DNA of 64,000 nt from Epiperipatus broadwayi (GCA_028023455.1 JAQFVV010000021.1:808001-872000); one strand, 5' to 3'. Numbered from the stretch's first letter, positions 24,303-35,394 are shown. Numbers and translations: made by a program. Notes: a model not told the origin generated them from the sequence alone.

Positions 24303-24570
24303 CAAAATAGCTCTGTTGGTAGAGCATTTTCCTTAAATTTGATATTGAAGAATCTAAAGGTGTGAGTTCAACTTTTAAGCAAATATTGGCACTGTGCATA
24401 TAGGCCAGCAACACCTCAGGAAGAGTAGAAAATAATACTATGAATATTGTCACTATGCATATAGGCCAGCAACACCTGAAGACTGGAGAAAAGTGGAGAA
24501 TAATACTATGAATATTACCACTGTCCATATAGGCCAGCAACACCTGAAGAAGAGTGGAGAATAGTACTAC
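24303..24570 (+). mobile_element. tRNA-derived SINE head with 3-copy minisatellite
   Basis: ATAGCTCTGTTGGTAGAGC (24306-24324) is an almost perfect A box, and GTGAGTTCAACTT (24362-24374) is a B box about 40 bp on. Downstream, a roughly 65-75 bp unit beginning CATATAGGCCAGCAACACCT is repeated three times with small changes (to about 24565). The 85-residue minus frame is a translation of this array. Confidence 0.7.
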
Positions 24571-25241
24571 TCAAAAAATGTTGTGTAATTACTAACCTGT
24601 GTTGTCTATTTGTGTGATATTACTAACAAGTTGTTTATATTTGGAAAGTTTAAATAAAGTTTAAAATTTTCTATACATTCAACATTCACTCATAGATGAT
24701 GGAAATAGTTCAACATATTATACCTAATTAATTTTTTAATATTTGTAAAATTCAAATATGATTTTTTTAAGAATATTTTTCATTTGTAAAAGTAAATTTC
24801 TAAGAAACTGATTCCAATTTATTGAGCTTTAGTATATAACAGAGATTTTATTCTGACATCAAAGGTTGAACATTGCATTAACTATCACTAGGGAGATCAA
24901 TAGAAAATATCAATTTGTTAATGGTTTAAACAAAGTTTCAACATACAAATTTATTTGATAAAATAAATTTTTATTCTTAAGTCATGGTGTAAACATGTAT
25001 TTCTTATAATTTTTTTTGTATTTTTTTTTATTTTGTTATGGGAAATTCCTTTAAATTTTATTTTACTTTTAAAAAATACTAATTTTAATGTTATTAATAG
25101 TAAAAGGAAATATTTACTTTCAAAATGAATCCAGCAATGTTCATTTCCAAATTTCATTTGTTATAAACAGAATAACATTTTTTTTTGGTCATTAAAAAAA
25201 TTGTTTCAATAAATGAAATAATTAAGATATATATATATCTT
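24571..25241. other. Unrecognised AT-rich DNA
   Basis: Nothing recognised apart from a segment near 24695 (GATGATGGAAATAGTTCAAC) that also occurs near 50140. Confidence 0.4.
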
Positions 25242-25412
25242 TCATTAAAAAACAATCAACATTTAGACAATCCCAATATCAATAATAATTAGCAATTTCA
25301 AACTGTTGTCAAGGCAACCTTTTAAGAATAAGAAGGTTGCCTTGACAACAGTTTGACATTGTTGATTATTATTGGTATTGGGATTGTCTAAGTGATGACT
25401 AGCTTTTAATGA
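25242..25412. mobile_element. MITE with about 80-bp inverted arms (Family C)
   Basis: The left arm TCATTAAAAAACAATCAAC...AGGCAACC mirrors the right arm GGTTGCCTTGACAACAG...AGCTTTTAATGA with few mismatches, around a short AT loop. A half-copy lies at 30674-30752. No transposase. The superfamily cannot be fixed because target duplications are unclear. Confidence 0.8.
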
Positions 25413-25970
25413 TTACTTACAAATCCATTTATCCTTGAGCATTATTATATATTATATATCTTTTAGTATAAAAATATCTCTTATTTTAGCCCATTAAATG
25501 CCATTTTTTATCACTAGAGGCAGTGATTGTTTTCTTTCTATTTTATTTTTAAATAAAATAAATTAACTACTGATTATTTTATATATTTATTCAATTTTTT
25601 ATTTTAAAAACATAAGTTTAAAAACTAAAAATTATGTGAAATCTAAAGTATCAATTTCAAAAATTATTTATTACCATTTTTTACAAAACAATTACTAAAA
25701 TGCAGAATTTTAAAATAAAACAAAGTTTTGAGTTTAGACAGATCTAGTTGACAGCAAATAAATATTCATTTGAGTATTTTTTTTTTTGAAAACCTATTAT
25801 ATTCAAAATAAAACATAATATAAACATTTAATATATTAAGAGAAATAAATATTCAACAATTTAAAAAAAACCCAAGCGATTACAATTTGTGTAAATTCAT
25901 TTACAATTTAATTTAAAAGACATCAGTAGTTGTGATATCAGACTCTTTGATGAATGTTTATTTCCTGGAT
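25413..25970. other. Unrecognised AT-rich DNA
   Basis: Only an isolated CACTAGAGGCAGTG motif at 25512-25525 stands out. Confidence 0.4.
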
Positions 25971-26560
25971 AACTGTTGATGTGATGAGATGCACTATGGC
26001 TTCACCTTTATCAGAGTCAGGAATCTCTCAGCCACTATGCCTTCAGAAACCTGTTAACTACTTTACTTTTCCTTCCCATTCCCCACTCTAAAATATTTTG
26101 CAAATTTTTCTCTATCCTGCTCCATCTTGTTTCCACAATATCATCTTTGTCTATTCTATGGCCTTTATATTTGGATCCCCTTTTTCCAAACCCAGCATAA
26201 AAACCAAGAACCAACTTTCTGTATAATCACTTTATTTATATTTATTATCCTACAACATCATTATTTTAACCCTTTCTGCTTGTAAGCATTTACATTCAAT
26301 TAATACATGTCTAATAATTTTCATACCTTCCTTACATAACTTGCAGACTAAATCACCCACATTTCTCTATTTATGTGTATATTCTCTTGTTGCTAACAAT
26401 CCTATTCAAGCCTTAAACATGAATCTACTTTTCTTGCAATTATCATAAATTAACTCCTACTCAGTAATCTGTATACGAGTATATATATATTAACTTTTTT
26501 ACTCTCCATTCTAGTTCTCCATCTCTCCATCTCCCTATTTTTTATTAATGCATGTCACTA
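25971..26560 (-). pseudogene. Third LINE family, 3' region fragment
   Basis: Homologous by nucleotide sequence to the tandem pair at 60770-62295 (for example GAATCTCTCAGCCACTATGC versus GAATCTCTCAGCAATTATGC). On the minus strand the corresponding C-terminal non-LTR segment is too interrupted to read far. Confidence 0.55.
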
Positions 26561-26564
26561 AAGA

Positions 26565-28055
26565 AACTGCCATCTGAAGATTAAAATTAAAACTAAAATT
26601 TGAAATTTTTGAAAATTTCAAAAATAATTTGTATAGAATCACTTTAAATTCATTTTTTGCTATTGAAAATGCAATAAAAAATTAACAAACAGCGCCATCT
26701 ATTGGAAACAAGACTAGCATTCATTTTTAACATTCTGTTAAGACCATTAATTATTCAAAATCAAAACTTGCATTATGTTTTCAAGCTCTTTTCCTTCTCA
26801 TAATGCATATTTATTATTGCCAAATTTATTAAATATGATTGTTTTATTTTGATTAAAAATCAAAAATGTTTTTAAAAAATAATTTTATATGATTTCTATT
26901 ATAATCTAATTTCATTTATTAATAAAATTTTGTTAATAATATTAGACCCTACCAACAAAACAACACTTGATTTTTTAGTTTATTACAGTATAATACAAAT
27001 AACAAAAACTGAACTGGAGATAGTGATTAAATTGCACAACAATTTATTATTCAAACTTACAGTAGATGGCACTAGAGTAGAGATGCATTTTAATTTTGTT
27101 AAGAGTTTATTATTATTGGTTAAGTGCAGTAATAAAGGAGAAGACTTCTGTTATTTTTTGTGCTTGAACTTTTTGTGAACCCCTGAGAAATAAACCATTT
27201 AATTATTCTTATTTCTAAATCTATTTATTTTTTAATGTAATGTGTGGTAAACAAGAATGTTAGTAATAAAAAATAATTTTATAACATGTTATTTCAAAGT
27301 ATATAAAAATTCAGATAAAAAATTTCTTTTTTTTTTTTATCAGTTTTATTTTTTAATTATTAAAAGCAAAGTTTAATGGTTTGAAACTCAATTTATTCTT
27401 TGTGTAATATTAAAAAAAATAATGCTTTACATTAATTAAAAGAAACAAGCTTTCACCGTAATAAGATCAGATTTCCTCGCTAATGCATTCTTTACCTTCA
27501 GCTAATTAAATGCCACTTCAAAATCATATTTTTATGACAGAAAGCCTACTTCAGATTTAAAATAATTTGTCACTTGCTAGTTACTTATACAAATATGGGT
27601 ATTGTGTATCAATTAGTTGTTCGTTTTAGCTTTGCACATTTTTGTGACTGTCTTTTACTTTTGAATTAGTTGATATTTCACCATGTATGTGTGTGTGCAA
27701 CTATAATTTTATGTTGAACTATTTGTGAACAATTTTATTAATTTAAAATTATCAATTTAGATTATGGATTAAACTACTAAGTTATAAATATAAATTTTAT
27801 AATTAGCAGTGGATTTTGGTACTTTTTAATAGATTTTCAGTCAATTTAACAGTGAACTGTGATTGTATAAGTTAGAATGGATGAACTTATTATACACTTA
27901 GCCTGAGTTAAGATGATAGAATATTATTTTTACATTGATAGTTCAGTGTCAAATTGACAATCCTTCCAATATTTGTCAGTAAATGAATATCTAGCTATCC
28001 ATTAGCTGGAGCATAAAGTAAATTTCCCAAATATCTGATTCAATTAAAGAATGAT
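26565..28055. other. Unrecognised AT-rich DNA
   Basis: No repeat family confirmed. CTCF-like motifs occur at 26692-26705 (GCGCCATCTATTGG) and 27063-27075 (TAGATGGCACTAG). The 82-residue frame at 26930-27178 has no recognisable domain. Confidence 0.45.
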
Positions 28056-28059
28056 GATG

Positions 28060-28381
28060 TGTTGACTGTAAACAAATAAAAGGCCCTATCACAATACAAA
28101 GAGGGTGTAATGTCATCAACTGTGGTGAGACTCATGTTAACATCAACACAAGAATTTACCAGTACAAGTACATATACAACAAAGGTAAAAACAAATCAAG
28201 GAACATTGATGTTCTGGTAGCATCAAACAACCACAGGTCACTCATTTGAACTACTATTGCCCAAATCATTCACAAAGAGAAGAACAATGCAAAAGGAAAG
28301 ATTAAAGAGGCTTATTGTATTGAAAATAATCTCAGCACCATTAATAGAAGAGAAGCTTGCTTTGCTCTCTCTAAGCAATAG
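28060..28381 (+). pseudogene. Penelope-like element remnant, GIY-YIG endonuclease domain
   Basis: The frame from 28106 to TAG at 28379-28381 gives 92 codons with one internal stop (TGA in RSLI*TTIAQ). It reads CNVINCGETHVNINTRI, then NIDVLVASNNHRSL, HKEKNNAKGKIKEAYCIEN and STINRREACFALSKQ. The order CG..GET...tRi, then ..iEA.yi.., then tiNRr....LS matches the GIY-YIG endonuclease at the C-terminus of Penelope-like retroelements. The Arg of TRI and the Glu of KEAY correspond to the catalytic pair. The GIY half seems shortened. I saw no Penelope reverse transcriptase upstream. Confidence 0.55.
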
Positions 28382-28740
28382 ACTAGTTAAATATTTAAAC
28401 CCATTTGCATAAATGAATAACAATTTATAACAGACTTATCATTTTTAAAGTTATGAGTATGGAATCCAAAGTTACACCCCGAAAACGCTAAGCTTATTAA
28501 AATCTTAAATATTAAATAACTACAGCTTCACTAATATATGCAAAAGAGTGTATATTTATAATTCAATAAATAGGGAAAGCCCACTATACAGGAAATATTA
28601 AACAATTGTAACTGTTTTATATTTTAGCACTGCTTTCAACCAGTCTGATCATTTTCATAGCACAAAGACAGGCAAGTGGGAGAACCGATGTTTGGATTAA
28701 TTAATATGCAAGTTTGTAAATTTAAAAATACCCTATTCAT

Positions 28741-29193
28741 GATGGTGTGACACACGAATCACTCTTATTTATCACTTCCATGTTGTTTGCAATAAACCAC
28801 ACCTCTTTGTATTTTCTTTTTCGATCATTGTACTCAGTGCAAACCACTTTAATGTCAAACGAATCTCATGCTCTAAAAATACTAACTTCTGTTAGGGTCT
28901 GTTGTGCTAATCTAGTGGCACTGTTGGCTCACCATAGTAAATTACATTGTAAGTGGGTTCACTGCGTGATGGTGTGACACACGAATCACTCTTATTTATC
29001 ACTTCCATGTTGTTTGCAATAAACCACACCTCTTTGTATTTTCTTTTTCGATCATTGTACTCAGTGCAAACCACTTTAATGTCAAACTAATCTCATGCTC
29101 TAAAAATACTAACTTCTGTTAGGGTCTGTTGTGCTAATCTAGTGGCACTGTTGGCTCACCATAGTAAATTACATTGTAAGTGGGTTCACTGCG
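28741..29193. repeat. Near-perfect 227-bp tandem duplication
   Basis: GATGGTGTGACACACGAATC at 28741 recurs at 28968, and GTGGGTTCACTGCG ends both copies (28966 and 29193). I noticed one substitution (CAAACGAATC versus CAAACTAATC). The 76-residue frame in copy 1 has no known domain. The high identity implies a recent event. Confidence 0.93.
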
Positions 29194-29986
29194 GAAAATT
29201 TTATAGATTATTTGGAGAACCTAATCCAAAGTAAATTGTCTTTAGTGTTATTTAATAATTCATTGAGATTAGAAAGTGTCTTGAAAGTAATATTGAATTC
29301 ATCTGAGCAAGTTGTTTTTAACTTTTATGATGTACCTAGGATAAAAGATAGGCTAATCCATACATTAGAATTGTTGTGGTTCAAAGTTCTGATGTTTGTT
29401 GTGGAATAGAATTTTTTTAAGGACTTTTGTTAACAGTTGTGATCATACCCTACCTTAATTGTCAGTAATATAGTGTGTGAATGTATCTCTCCTATCTGCT
29501 TCAACCTTGCACCATTTTTGATTTGTGTGAGGAGTGAGGTGGAAGTATGCAAACAAGAATGAATAGCACCACAAACAATGATGGGTTTGATGATCACTTT
29601 AAAGATTATTTCTGCATTGGAGTGTTGTATGTACATATCCAAAATTTTTATTCTTTTGGATATGTTTTCATGCTCTACCATGCAGACCAAGAAGGATAGC
29701 TGTCCCAGGTCATCTACAAATTTTAATGATAGTTTTCTCTTCAACATAAATCAGCTCATTGTTGATGTAGCTTATTTATAGTTGAGGTAGCTGTGGTGAA
29801 GTGTTTCAGAATAACTGCTTTCTCAAATTTGTTTAGTACAATGCTACAAATTACACAACTTAGTGGAAACCCCAAGGTCCAGTTGTGTATCATTGTGTAA
29901 AATCTGTCAATGTAACATTAACTGCTGACTAATAAGATTTTATTACTCTGTTGAAATTATTATACATCTATGGGTAGTGAAATCAT
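29194..29986. other. Unrecognised sequence, less AT-rich than neighbours
   Basis: Holds a 105-residue minus frame (29430-29747) beginning MLKRKLSLKFVDDLGQLSFL. FVDD superficially resembles a polymerase motif, but no other palm motif is present. It could be a retroelement scrap. Family not recognised. Confidence 0.3.
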
Positions 29987-29999
29987 GGCTTTTCTTTAT

Positions 30000-30266
30000 T
30001 AAAACAGGAAAAACTCTCCATACAGTAGTGTCACTCAGTGCAAGCCAGAGTAATCAATGGATTCCAGAAGCCTTGTGCATAAAATCTTTATCTGGTGCCT
30101 ACTCATCCAATATCTTCAGACTAATAGGCACTGGATAGGGATTTTATGCACAAGCCTTCTGGCATCCATTGATTACTCTGGCTTGCACTGAGCAGCACTA
30201 CTGTATAGAGAGTTTTGCCTGTTTTAATAACAGTTATGAGCAAGCATAAAAATGGTGATCATGTGA
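30000..30266 (+). mobile_element. Family A foldback retroposon
   Basis: An exact 13-bp duplication GGCTTTTCTTTAT flanks it (29987-29999 and 30267-30279). The left end starts in TAAAACAGGAAAAACTCTCC. The right end runs GAGAGTTTTGCCTGTTTTAA and on to GGTGATCATGTGA, so the polar end is at the right. The arms are about 105 bp, and the central CTGATGA segment is missing. Confidence 0.9.
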
Positions 30267-30279
30267 GGCTTTTCTTTAT

Positions 30280-30673
30280 CTTAATAGACTAATGTCTTAA
30301 AGTTTATTATAAGAATATTAATCTTTGTTTATATGTTTAGGTCAATGGTATTGTGATCAGTGTATCCACTTTCTGTGTGCATGATTTGGTGTTTAGATCT
30401 ACTGGAACATTGATTTTTTCCCCCAGATGAGAATTTTTAAGCCAATCTGTTTATCTCTTTTTTCAGGTAATCAACTCCTAGATGATCAAGTCAATTATTC
30501 AATTATTAATTAGTAAATTAATATCTAATTATTATTAAAAACGGCAGAGTATCATGGTGTTACATGCATATAATCAATAATTTCAATTTCTGTGGTCATG
30601 GTGCAATCTTTAATGTCTATATAAGTATATTAGACTATTAATAAAGGTGGATTTCACCGTTATTGTTAAAAGG
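30280..30673. other. Unrecognised AT-rich DNA
   Basis: No feature recognised. Confidence 0.4.
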
Positions 30674-30752
30674 AGGTTGCCTTGACAACAGTTTGAAATT
30701 GTTGTTTGTTATTGATATTCGGATTGTCTAAGTGTTGACTGGTTTTTAATGA
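30674..30752 (+). repeat. Half-copy of MITE Family C
   Basis: AGGTTGCCTTGACAACAG...GGATTGTCTAAGTGTTGACT matches the right arm of the element at 25242-25412. The left arm is absent. Confidence 0.75.
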
Positions 30753-30773
30753 TATATATATTGTTATAGATTT

Positions 30774-30860
30774 TGAATGGCACGTGTTAACTTGCTTCAT
30801 TCACAACTTTGATTCCATCCAAGTTGTGGGCAAAGTAAGTTGGCACCTGTCATTCAAAGT
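30774..30860. repeat. Short hairpin (about 38-bp arms)
   Basis: TTTGAATGGCACGTG...TTCACAACTT pairs imperfectly with AAGTTGTGGGC...CTGTCATTCAAA. AAGTTGTGGG is shared with the Family E copies at 31250 and 31310. Confidence 0.55.
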
Positions 30861-30879
30861 GTAACAATTTATTATTGAT

Positions 30880-31030
30880 AAATACTGTACATATAATAAA
30901 AATATATATGAGAGATGGTGACTGACCTGTGCCAACTGATGGGTGCTAATTCAGCATGAAATGCATCTTGGGGGTCATTTGTCCTGTTTTGTATCTTTAT
31001 TTATATGTTTTTAAAAGAATATGTGGAAGT
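30880..31030 (+). repeat. Family B fragment
   Basis: GAGAGATGGTGACTGACC and GCTAATTCAGCATGAAATGC with GGGGTCATTTGTCC match copies at 32195 and 57440. Confidence 0.6.
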
Positions 31031-31129
31031 GTGCTGGCTGATTAATATATTTATAAAGATATTACACATTGGAAAGAGAAAGCTAAAACTCCATGTGTGT
31101 GTGAGTTTAATTAAAAAAACAAAAAAAAA

Positions 31130-31490
31130 CAGATACGTTAATCTTTCATTAAGGTTTAAAGTTTATATCTGTGCTAGAGACAATCTCTAATTTAGTAAAT
31201 GGGCAATCATAATCATTATTGTATTTATCTGAGGTGAATGGTGTCAAAGTTGTGGGTGGAGTTAGTGTGACACTTGTAACTTAAAATGTAACAACCGCAA
31301 ATATAGGGTCAAAGTTGTGGGTGGAGTGAGTTTGATACTTGTAAATCAAAATGGAACAATTTATTATAGAGATCATTATTTTTTTTACATATGTGTGGTC
31401 ATGTGTATTGGTTATATGAGATAGAGTGGATAGCTGAAGGAAGCTTGAAAGTCGGTGTTCAAATCCCCTATAATTACATCTAAACTCCAA
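31130..31490 (+). repeat. Family E plus Family B composite
   Basis: 31130-31315 carries E sequence in reverse orientation, with GTTGTGGGTGGAGTnAGT tandemly repeated about 65 bp apart. 31370-31475 is the B 3' end, GTGGTCATGTGTATTGG to GTTCAAATCCCC. B and E are therefore parts of one longer composite family. Confidence 0.55.
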
Positions 31491-31773
31491 GTATATAAAT
31501 TATACTTGTATTCAAATATTATAGATAAATACTCTACATATAATATATAAATAAATTTCAAATAAATTTAAGGTAAAAAACAAAACATTTTAACTCATTT
31601 AGCGCTTTCAATTACGTAGTAATTAAAATATTCTGTTTTTTACTGTGAATTTTATTTGAAATTTACATCTAATATTTTTTGTAACGGACATTATACTTAT
31701 GTATATATAATAATAATAATATTATAAATTGATGTCTGTATTTCTTCAAAGCAATATACGTAATTATATAATT

Positions 31774-32050
31774 GAATATTTATAAATACAGTAATCAGAT
31801 ATGTGTAAAGTATAACTTTAAAATTTTTATCCACTTAGGAGCTCTTTCGACTATTGTCAACTAACACTTTCAAAGGCTAAGCTTCCCACAATTCAGACAG
31901 CTAACATTAAGATCACAGAATTATGGAAAAATTAGCCTTTCAAAGTGTAAGTTGACAAAAACTACAAGGATAGTAGAAAATTCTTCTAAGTGGATACAAT
32001 TTTTAAAGTTATACTTTACATATATCTGATTATTGTATTTATAAATATTC
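31774..32050. mobile_element. Foldback MITE with about 110-bp arms
   Basis: GAATATTTATAAATACAGTA and CAGATATGTGTAAAGTATAA at the left mirror TTATACTTTACATATATCTG and TATTTATAAATATTC at the right. AACACTTTCAAAGGCTAA and TTAGCCTTTCAAAGTGTAAG extend the arms inward. Non-coding. Confidence 0.75.
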
Positions 32051-32053
32051 AGT

Positions 32054-32084
32054 TATACATATATATATATATATATATACATCG

Positions 32085-32124
<40 letters not shown>

Positions 32125-32132
32125 CGATGTTA
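32054..32132. repeat. (AT)n tract inside a short inverted repeat
   Basis: ACATCGAATATTATA and TATAATATTCGATGT bracket a long (AT)n run, giving a cruciform-prone palindrome. Another (AT)n run precedes it. Confidence 0.8.
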
Positions 32133-32194
32133 TTTCTAGAGCAGAGATCATATATAGAGTGCATATATTAAAGATGAAAATCCTGTCTTTTTAA

Positions 32195-32335
32195 TTATAT
32201 ATATGAGAGATGGTGGCCTAACTAATAAGTGCTGATTCAGCATGAAATGCATTTTGGGGGTCATTTGTCTCTTATTGTATCTTTATTCATATGATTTGAA
32301 AAGAATGTGTGGTCATGTGGAGGTAGTTTAGTATA
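32195..32335 (+). repeat. Family B fragment
   Basis: GAGAGATGGTGGCC, GCTGATTCAGCATGAAATGC and AGAATGTGTGGTCATGTGG match the B core. The 3' end is missing. The frame at 32307-32576 that overlaps it is not conserved. Confidence 0.6.
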
Positions 32336-32564
32336 TATAGTCACTAACCATCCTCCTATCTTCTTCATTATTTTTTATGGAAATATATTAGATTTGCCAT
32401 ATAGTAATATATATCAAGACTGTTTCATCTGTACTCATATATCAATGACAAAAAGAGATAACTTTGAACTCAGCTGTCATTGGAATATAATTGCTCCTTT
32501 ACCAATAATGGAATACTGTATTCATTTACAATCAATAAAAAACCCCATCAAATTAGGACCTTTA

Positions 32565-32640
32565 CTTTCAAGCTAATGATAATCTGATACCCATTTATTG
32601 ACCAACAAGGGAATGGTGATTTGATTTGGCTATTATTCCA
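32565..32640 (-). repeat. SINE Family S tail
   Basis: TACCCATTTATTGACCAACA...GGTGATTTGATTTGGCTAT is the reverse complement of the S tail at 11730-11790 and aligns with 34810 and 44465. Confidence 0.45.
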
Positions 32641-33773
32641 ATTATATAAAAAAAAAAATCTTTGAAAGTGTTTATAAACTAAAATTAGAACTTTATTTGA
32701 TATAATTTAAAGACTTTTGCTTAAATTCATTGTTTTCTTGGGAAATGATGTAAAGCTTATTGTCATATGACCAATGTGGATTTAAGCAGCCAAGATTACG
32801 ATAAATAAAACTACGGCTGCATGTATAAAATGACTGTAATTTTAAAACAAATGGACCAATGTTATTTTATTTTGATTTATTTAAACTCTTTTTTTTTAAT
32901 TTTTGATTTTTTAAAAAAAGTTTTCTAGTAGATTTTTATACTCACTAATACATAACTATAGAAATGATCATCTTCAATACAATAAATAATTTTATTCACA
33001 TTTTCTATATTTTACTTTGTTTAACTACATCTCTAAATAATATATTTCCATCTTACAGTATTCACAACCTTCTTATTTAAATGTTTAATAATCTCAACTA
33101 CTTAATAGACATCTTCAGAAGTATAGGTACTTAAGTATTAGTCCAGCAGTAAGATTTCACATATGTATTAGACCGGCAATATTTATTTGGACATAACTTT
33201 ATTTAATGGAAATGAAACAAACATACATTTACAATTTTATGAGAAATGATATTCTAACAAGTAAAGTTTTAACAATGTAAATTTATTACAATGAGTAACC
33301 AAACCAATAATATTAATTGTGCAATTCTATTTATTTACACAACATTATTTCTCAGCATCGTTGCTGTGGGCTGAACTTTTTTACCTCCAACCACATTTCA
33401 TTACAAATGGCTACTCTCTCTCAACAATCCTGAACGAAACACCCCCCAATGTTCGGCTGTAAAATTAGCAGCAAAAACAACATTTTGCAACATAACTTTC
33501 TTCTCATCAAAATATTATCTAATATTCACTTACAGAATTAATTCATTTCCTTTTTATAATGTGTTTAATTTGATCTTTATATGCGCATTTGTTTGCCTGG
33601 TGATTTTCATCACCACTGGTCTAATATCCAAGTACCAAAGAAGATAAAATATATAATATCACATTGATTTTTTTTTTTATAGAAACATACATTAAAGTTG
33701 TTTTGATGTTTTTATTTATATATGTAAACTCATAAATAATGTTTTTATAACATTTATTTATATAACAAAGTAT
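32641..33773. other. Unrecognised AT-rich DNA
   Basis: A degenerate GAAGACTGC-type motif on the minus strand near 33050-33125 (TTACAGTATTC...AGACATCTTCAGAAG) is the only family trace. Confidence 0.4.
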
Positions 33774-33775
33774 TA

Positions 33776-33945
33776 TTTACTGAGGCTATAACCTCGATAA
33801 TATGCGTATAAAATGCGATAGTAGGGACCTCTACAGGTGTTTTAACCACAAGCTTACGATAGCGTAAGCTTGTGGTTAAAACACCTGTAGAGGTCCCTAC
33901 TATCGCATTTTATACGCATATTATCGAGGTTATAGCCTCAGTAAA
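33776..33945. mobile_element. Perfect-hairpin MITE, 83-85 bp arms, 4-nt loop
   Basis: 33774-33858 and 33863-33947 are exact reverse complements with the loop ATAG. The terminal TA on each side fits a TA target duplication around TTTACTGAGG...CCTCAGTAAA, as for Tc1/mariner-like MITEs. That assignment is tentative because the TA also fits the palindrome itself. The element is richer in G+C and CpG than its flanks. It has no frame and no other copy in the window. Confidence 0.93.
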
Positions 33946-33947
33946 TA

Positions 33948-34234
33948 TTACTTACGTAATCAATGTGCGTTTAATACATTTATAATTATAACAAAGTATT
34001 GTATAAATGAAAAATGATAAAAGTGAAGATCTGTGTATATAGATATGAACATAAAAATATCAAAATAAATTTATTATATGCCAGTATAAACAAAAAATAA
34101 TGTAATACAATTATGTTATAGTTGTGAAGAAGGTTGTTAAGGTAGTGACAACTGTCAGTCATTTTAATTAAAAACACTATGAATTTTTTTAACAGTACAG
34201 ACTTTTTCATGACTGCACTTCTATATGTAATATA
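33948..34234. other. Unrecognised AT-rich DNA
   Basis: The 74-residue minus frame shows no domain. Confidence 0.35.
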
Positions 34235-34535
34235 TAGGGAGTTTGAACTCAGACTTTCATATAACCCTCAACCATCTATGCTATCTCATAATGCTGATAC
34301 ACTTGATCACACACATGTCAAAAAGATAAATAATCACCAATATATATATATTTCATGATAAACCAGCGCTCATCAGTTGGTTCAGATTATCATCTCCACA
34401 CATATATACAATCAAAGCTCAGCTTATATTAATATAGTCAATCTTCATACTTTAATGGACAGCCTTTAAACCACGCCACTTCACAACTCTTCCGCGAACC
34501 ATTTCATTGAAAATCTGATGATAGAATGCTGTGAA
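34235..34535 (-). repeat. Family B repeat
   Basis: GGGAGTTTGAACTCAGACTT, CATCAGTTGGTTCAGAT and GAAAATCTGATGATAGAATG give a nearly complete unit. Confidence 0.75.
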
Positions 34536-34789
34536 AAAGTGCAAAAAGGAAGTACATTATTTAAAGAGCTATCTAAAATAAGCCCTAAATATTTGAACAT
34601 TTTGCTTTGTTTTAACAATCTTGCAATTAATCTTTTTCAAATCATGTGTTAGTATTATTTCTTTATTTAAAAATTGTTCTTGTTAAAGTACTAATTATTA
34701 TATAGATAAAAATAAAATAGCTTTAAAAGGCATATGAAGATCAAATACTTCTTTAGTCTCTCTTTATATAAAAACAATGAAGGAGAAAA
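34536..34789. other. Unrecognised AT-rich DNA
   Basis: No feature recognised. Confidence 0.35.
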
Positions 34790-34960
34790 CATTAATTATC
34801 ATACTAAATACCCATTTACTGATCAATAGTTGGGTGGTTAACAAGATTAGCTATATGAGCCTAACTGGATAAAATATGTTAAGCTTGCTTGGAAGTTGAA
34901 AATATTTTCAAGTTTATCTGAATTTGCACTTAGGTTTTGAGCATAGCGAATATAGTTAAC
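34790..34960 (-). repeat. SINE Family S copy
   Basis: TACCCATTTACTGATCAATA...GGTGGTTAACAAGATTAGCT aligns with the copies at 32565 and 44465. The head region is unclear. Confidence 0.4.
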
Positions 34961-35394
34961 TCATTTTTATGATCCTTATATTAACAATATTTTAGGTAAT
35001 TAAGATAATTGTACACAGTTTAGATTAATGGAATATGGATAGATTAAAGTACTGGAGTTTATTTCAGCTGTATAACATAATTAAGGCTCAGTTCCCTGAG
35101 CATTTGAATATCACATAACCTGTAAAACTCATTTGGCTATAAATCAGTATCAGAAAAAAAAAAGAATTTGTATGGAAAAATATCAGATACCAGGTTGACT
35201 CTGGGTTTGAATCCCAAGTTATGAGCATGAAATCCTTATGTATTAATTACTGCATAATGAAACCTTTATGTTTTTAATATTAAAATTATGTAAATTTTAA
35301 TATTTTGACTTGGAAAAATATACACTTTTTAATTACTTTTAAGCATTTTTATTTGACCTTAGAAATTCTGCTGGTTTGCTTATTTATTTGGGTT
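34961..35394. other. Mostly unrecognised; isolated B-box-like site
   Basis: GGGTTTGAATCCCA (35202-35215) is a perfect-looking B box, but no convincing A box lies at the right distance upstream. It is perhaps another SINE relic. Confidence 0.35.

Noticed and set aside
28741-29193. CRISPR-like or satellite array
   Set aside because: Only two adjacent units without spacers; it is a simple tandem duplication in a eukaryotic context.
29430-29747. FVDD in a minus-strand frame as a reverse transcriptase
   Set aside because: No neighbouring palm motifs, and the rest of the frame matches no RT block I know. Kept only as unrecognised sequence.
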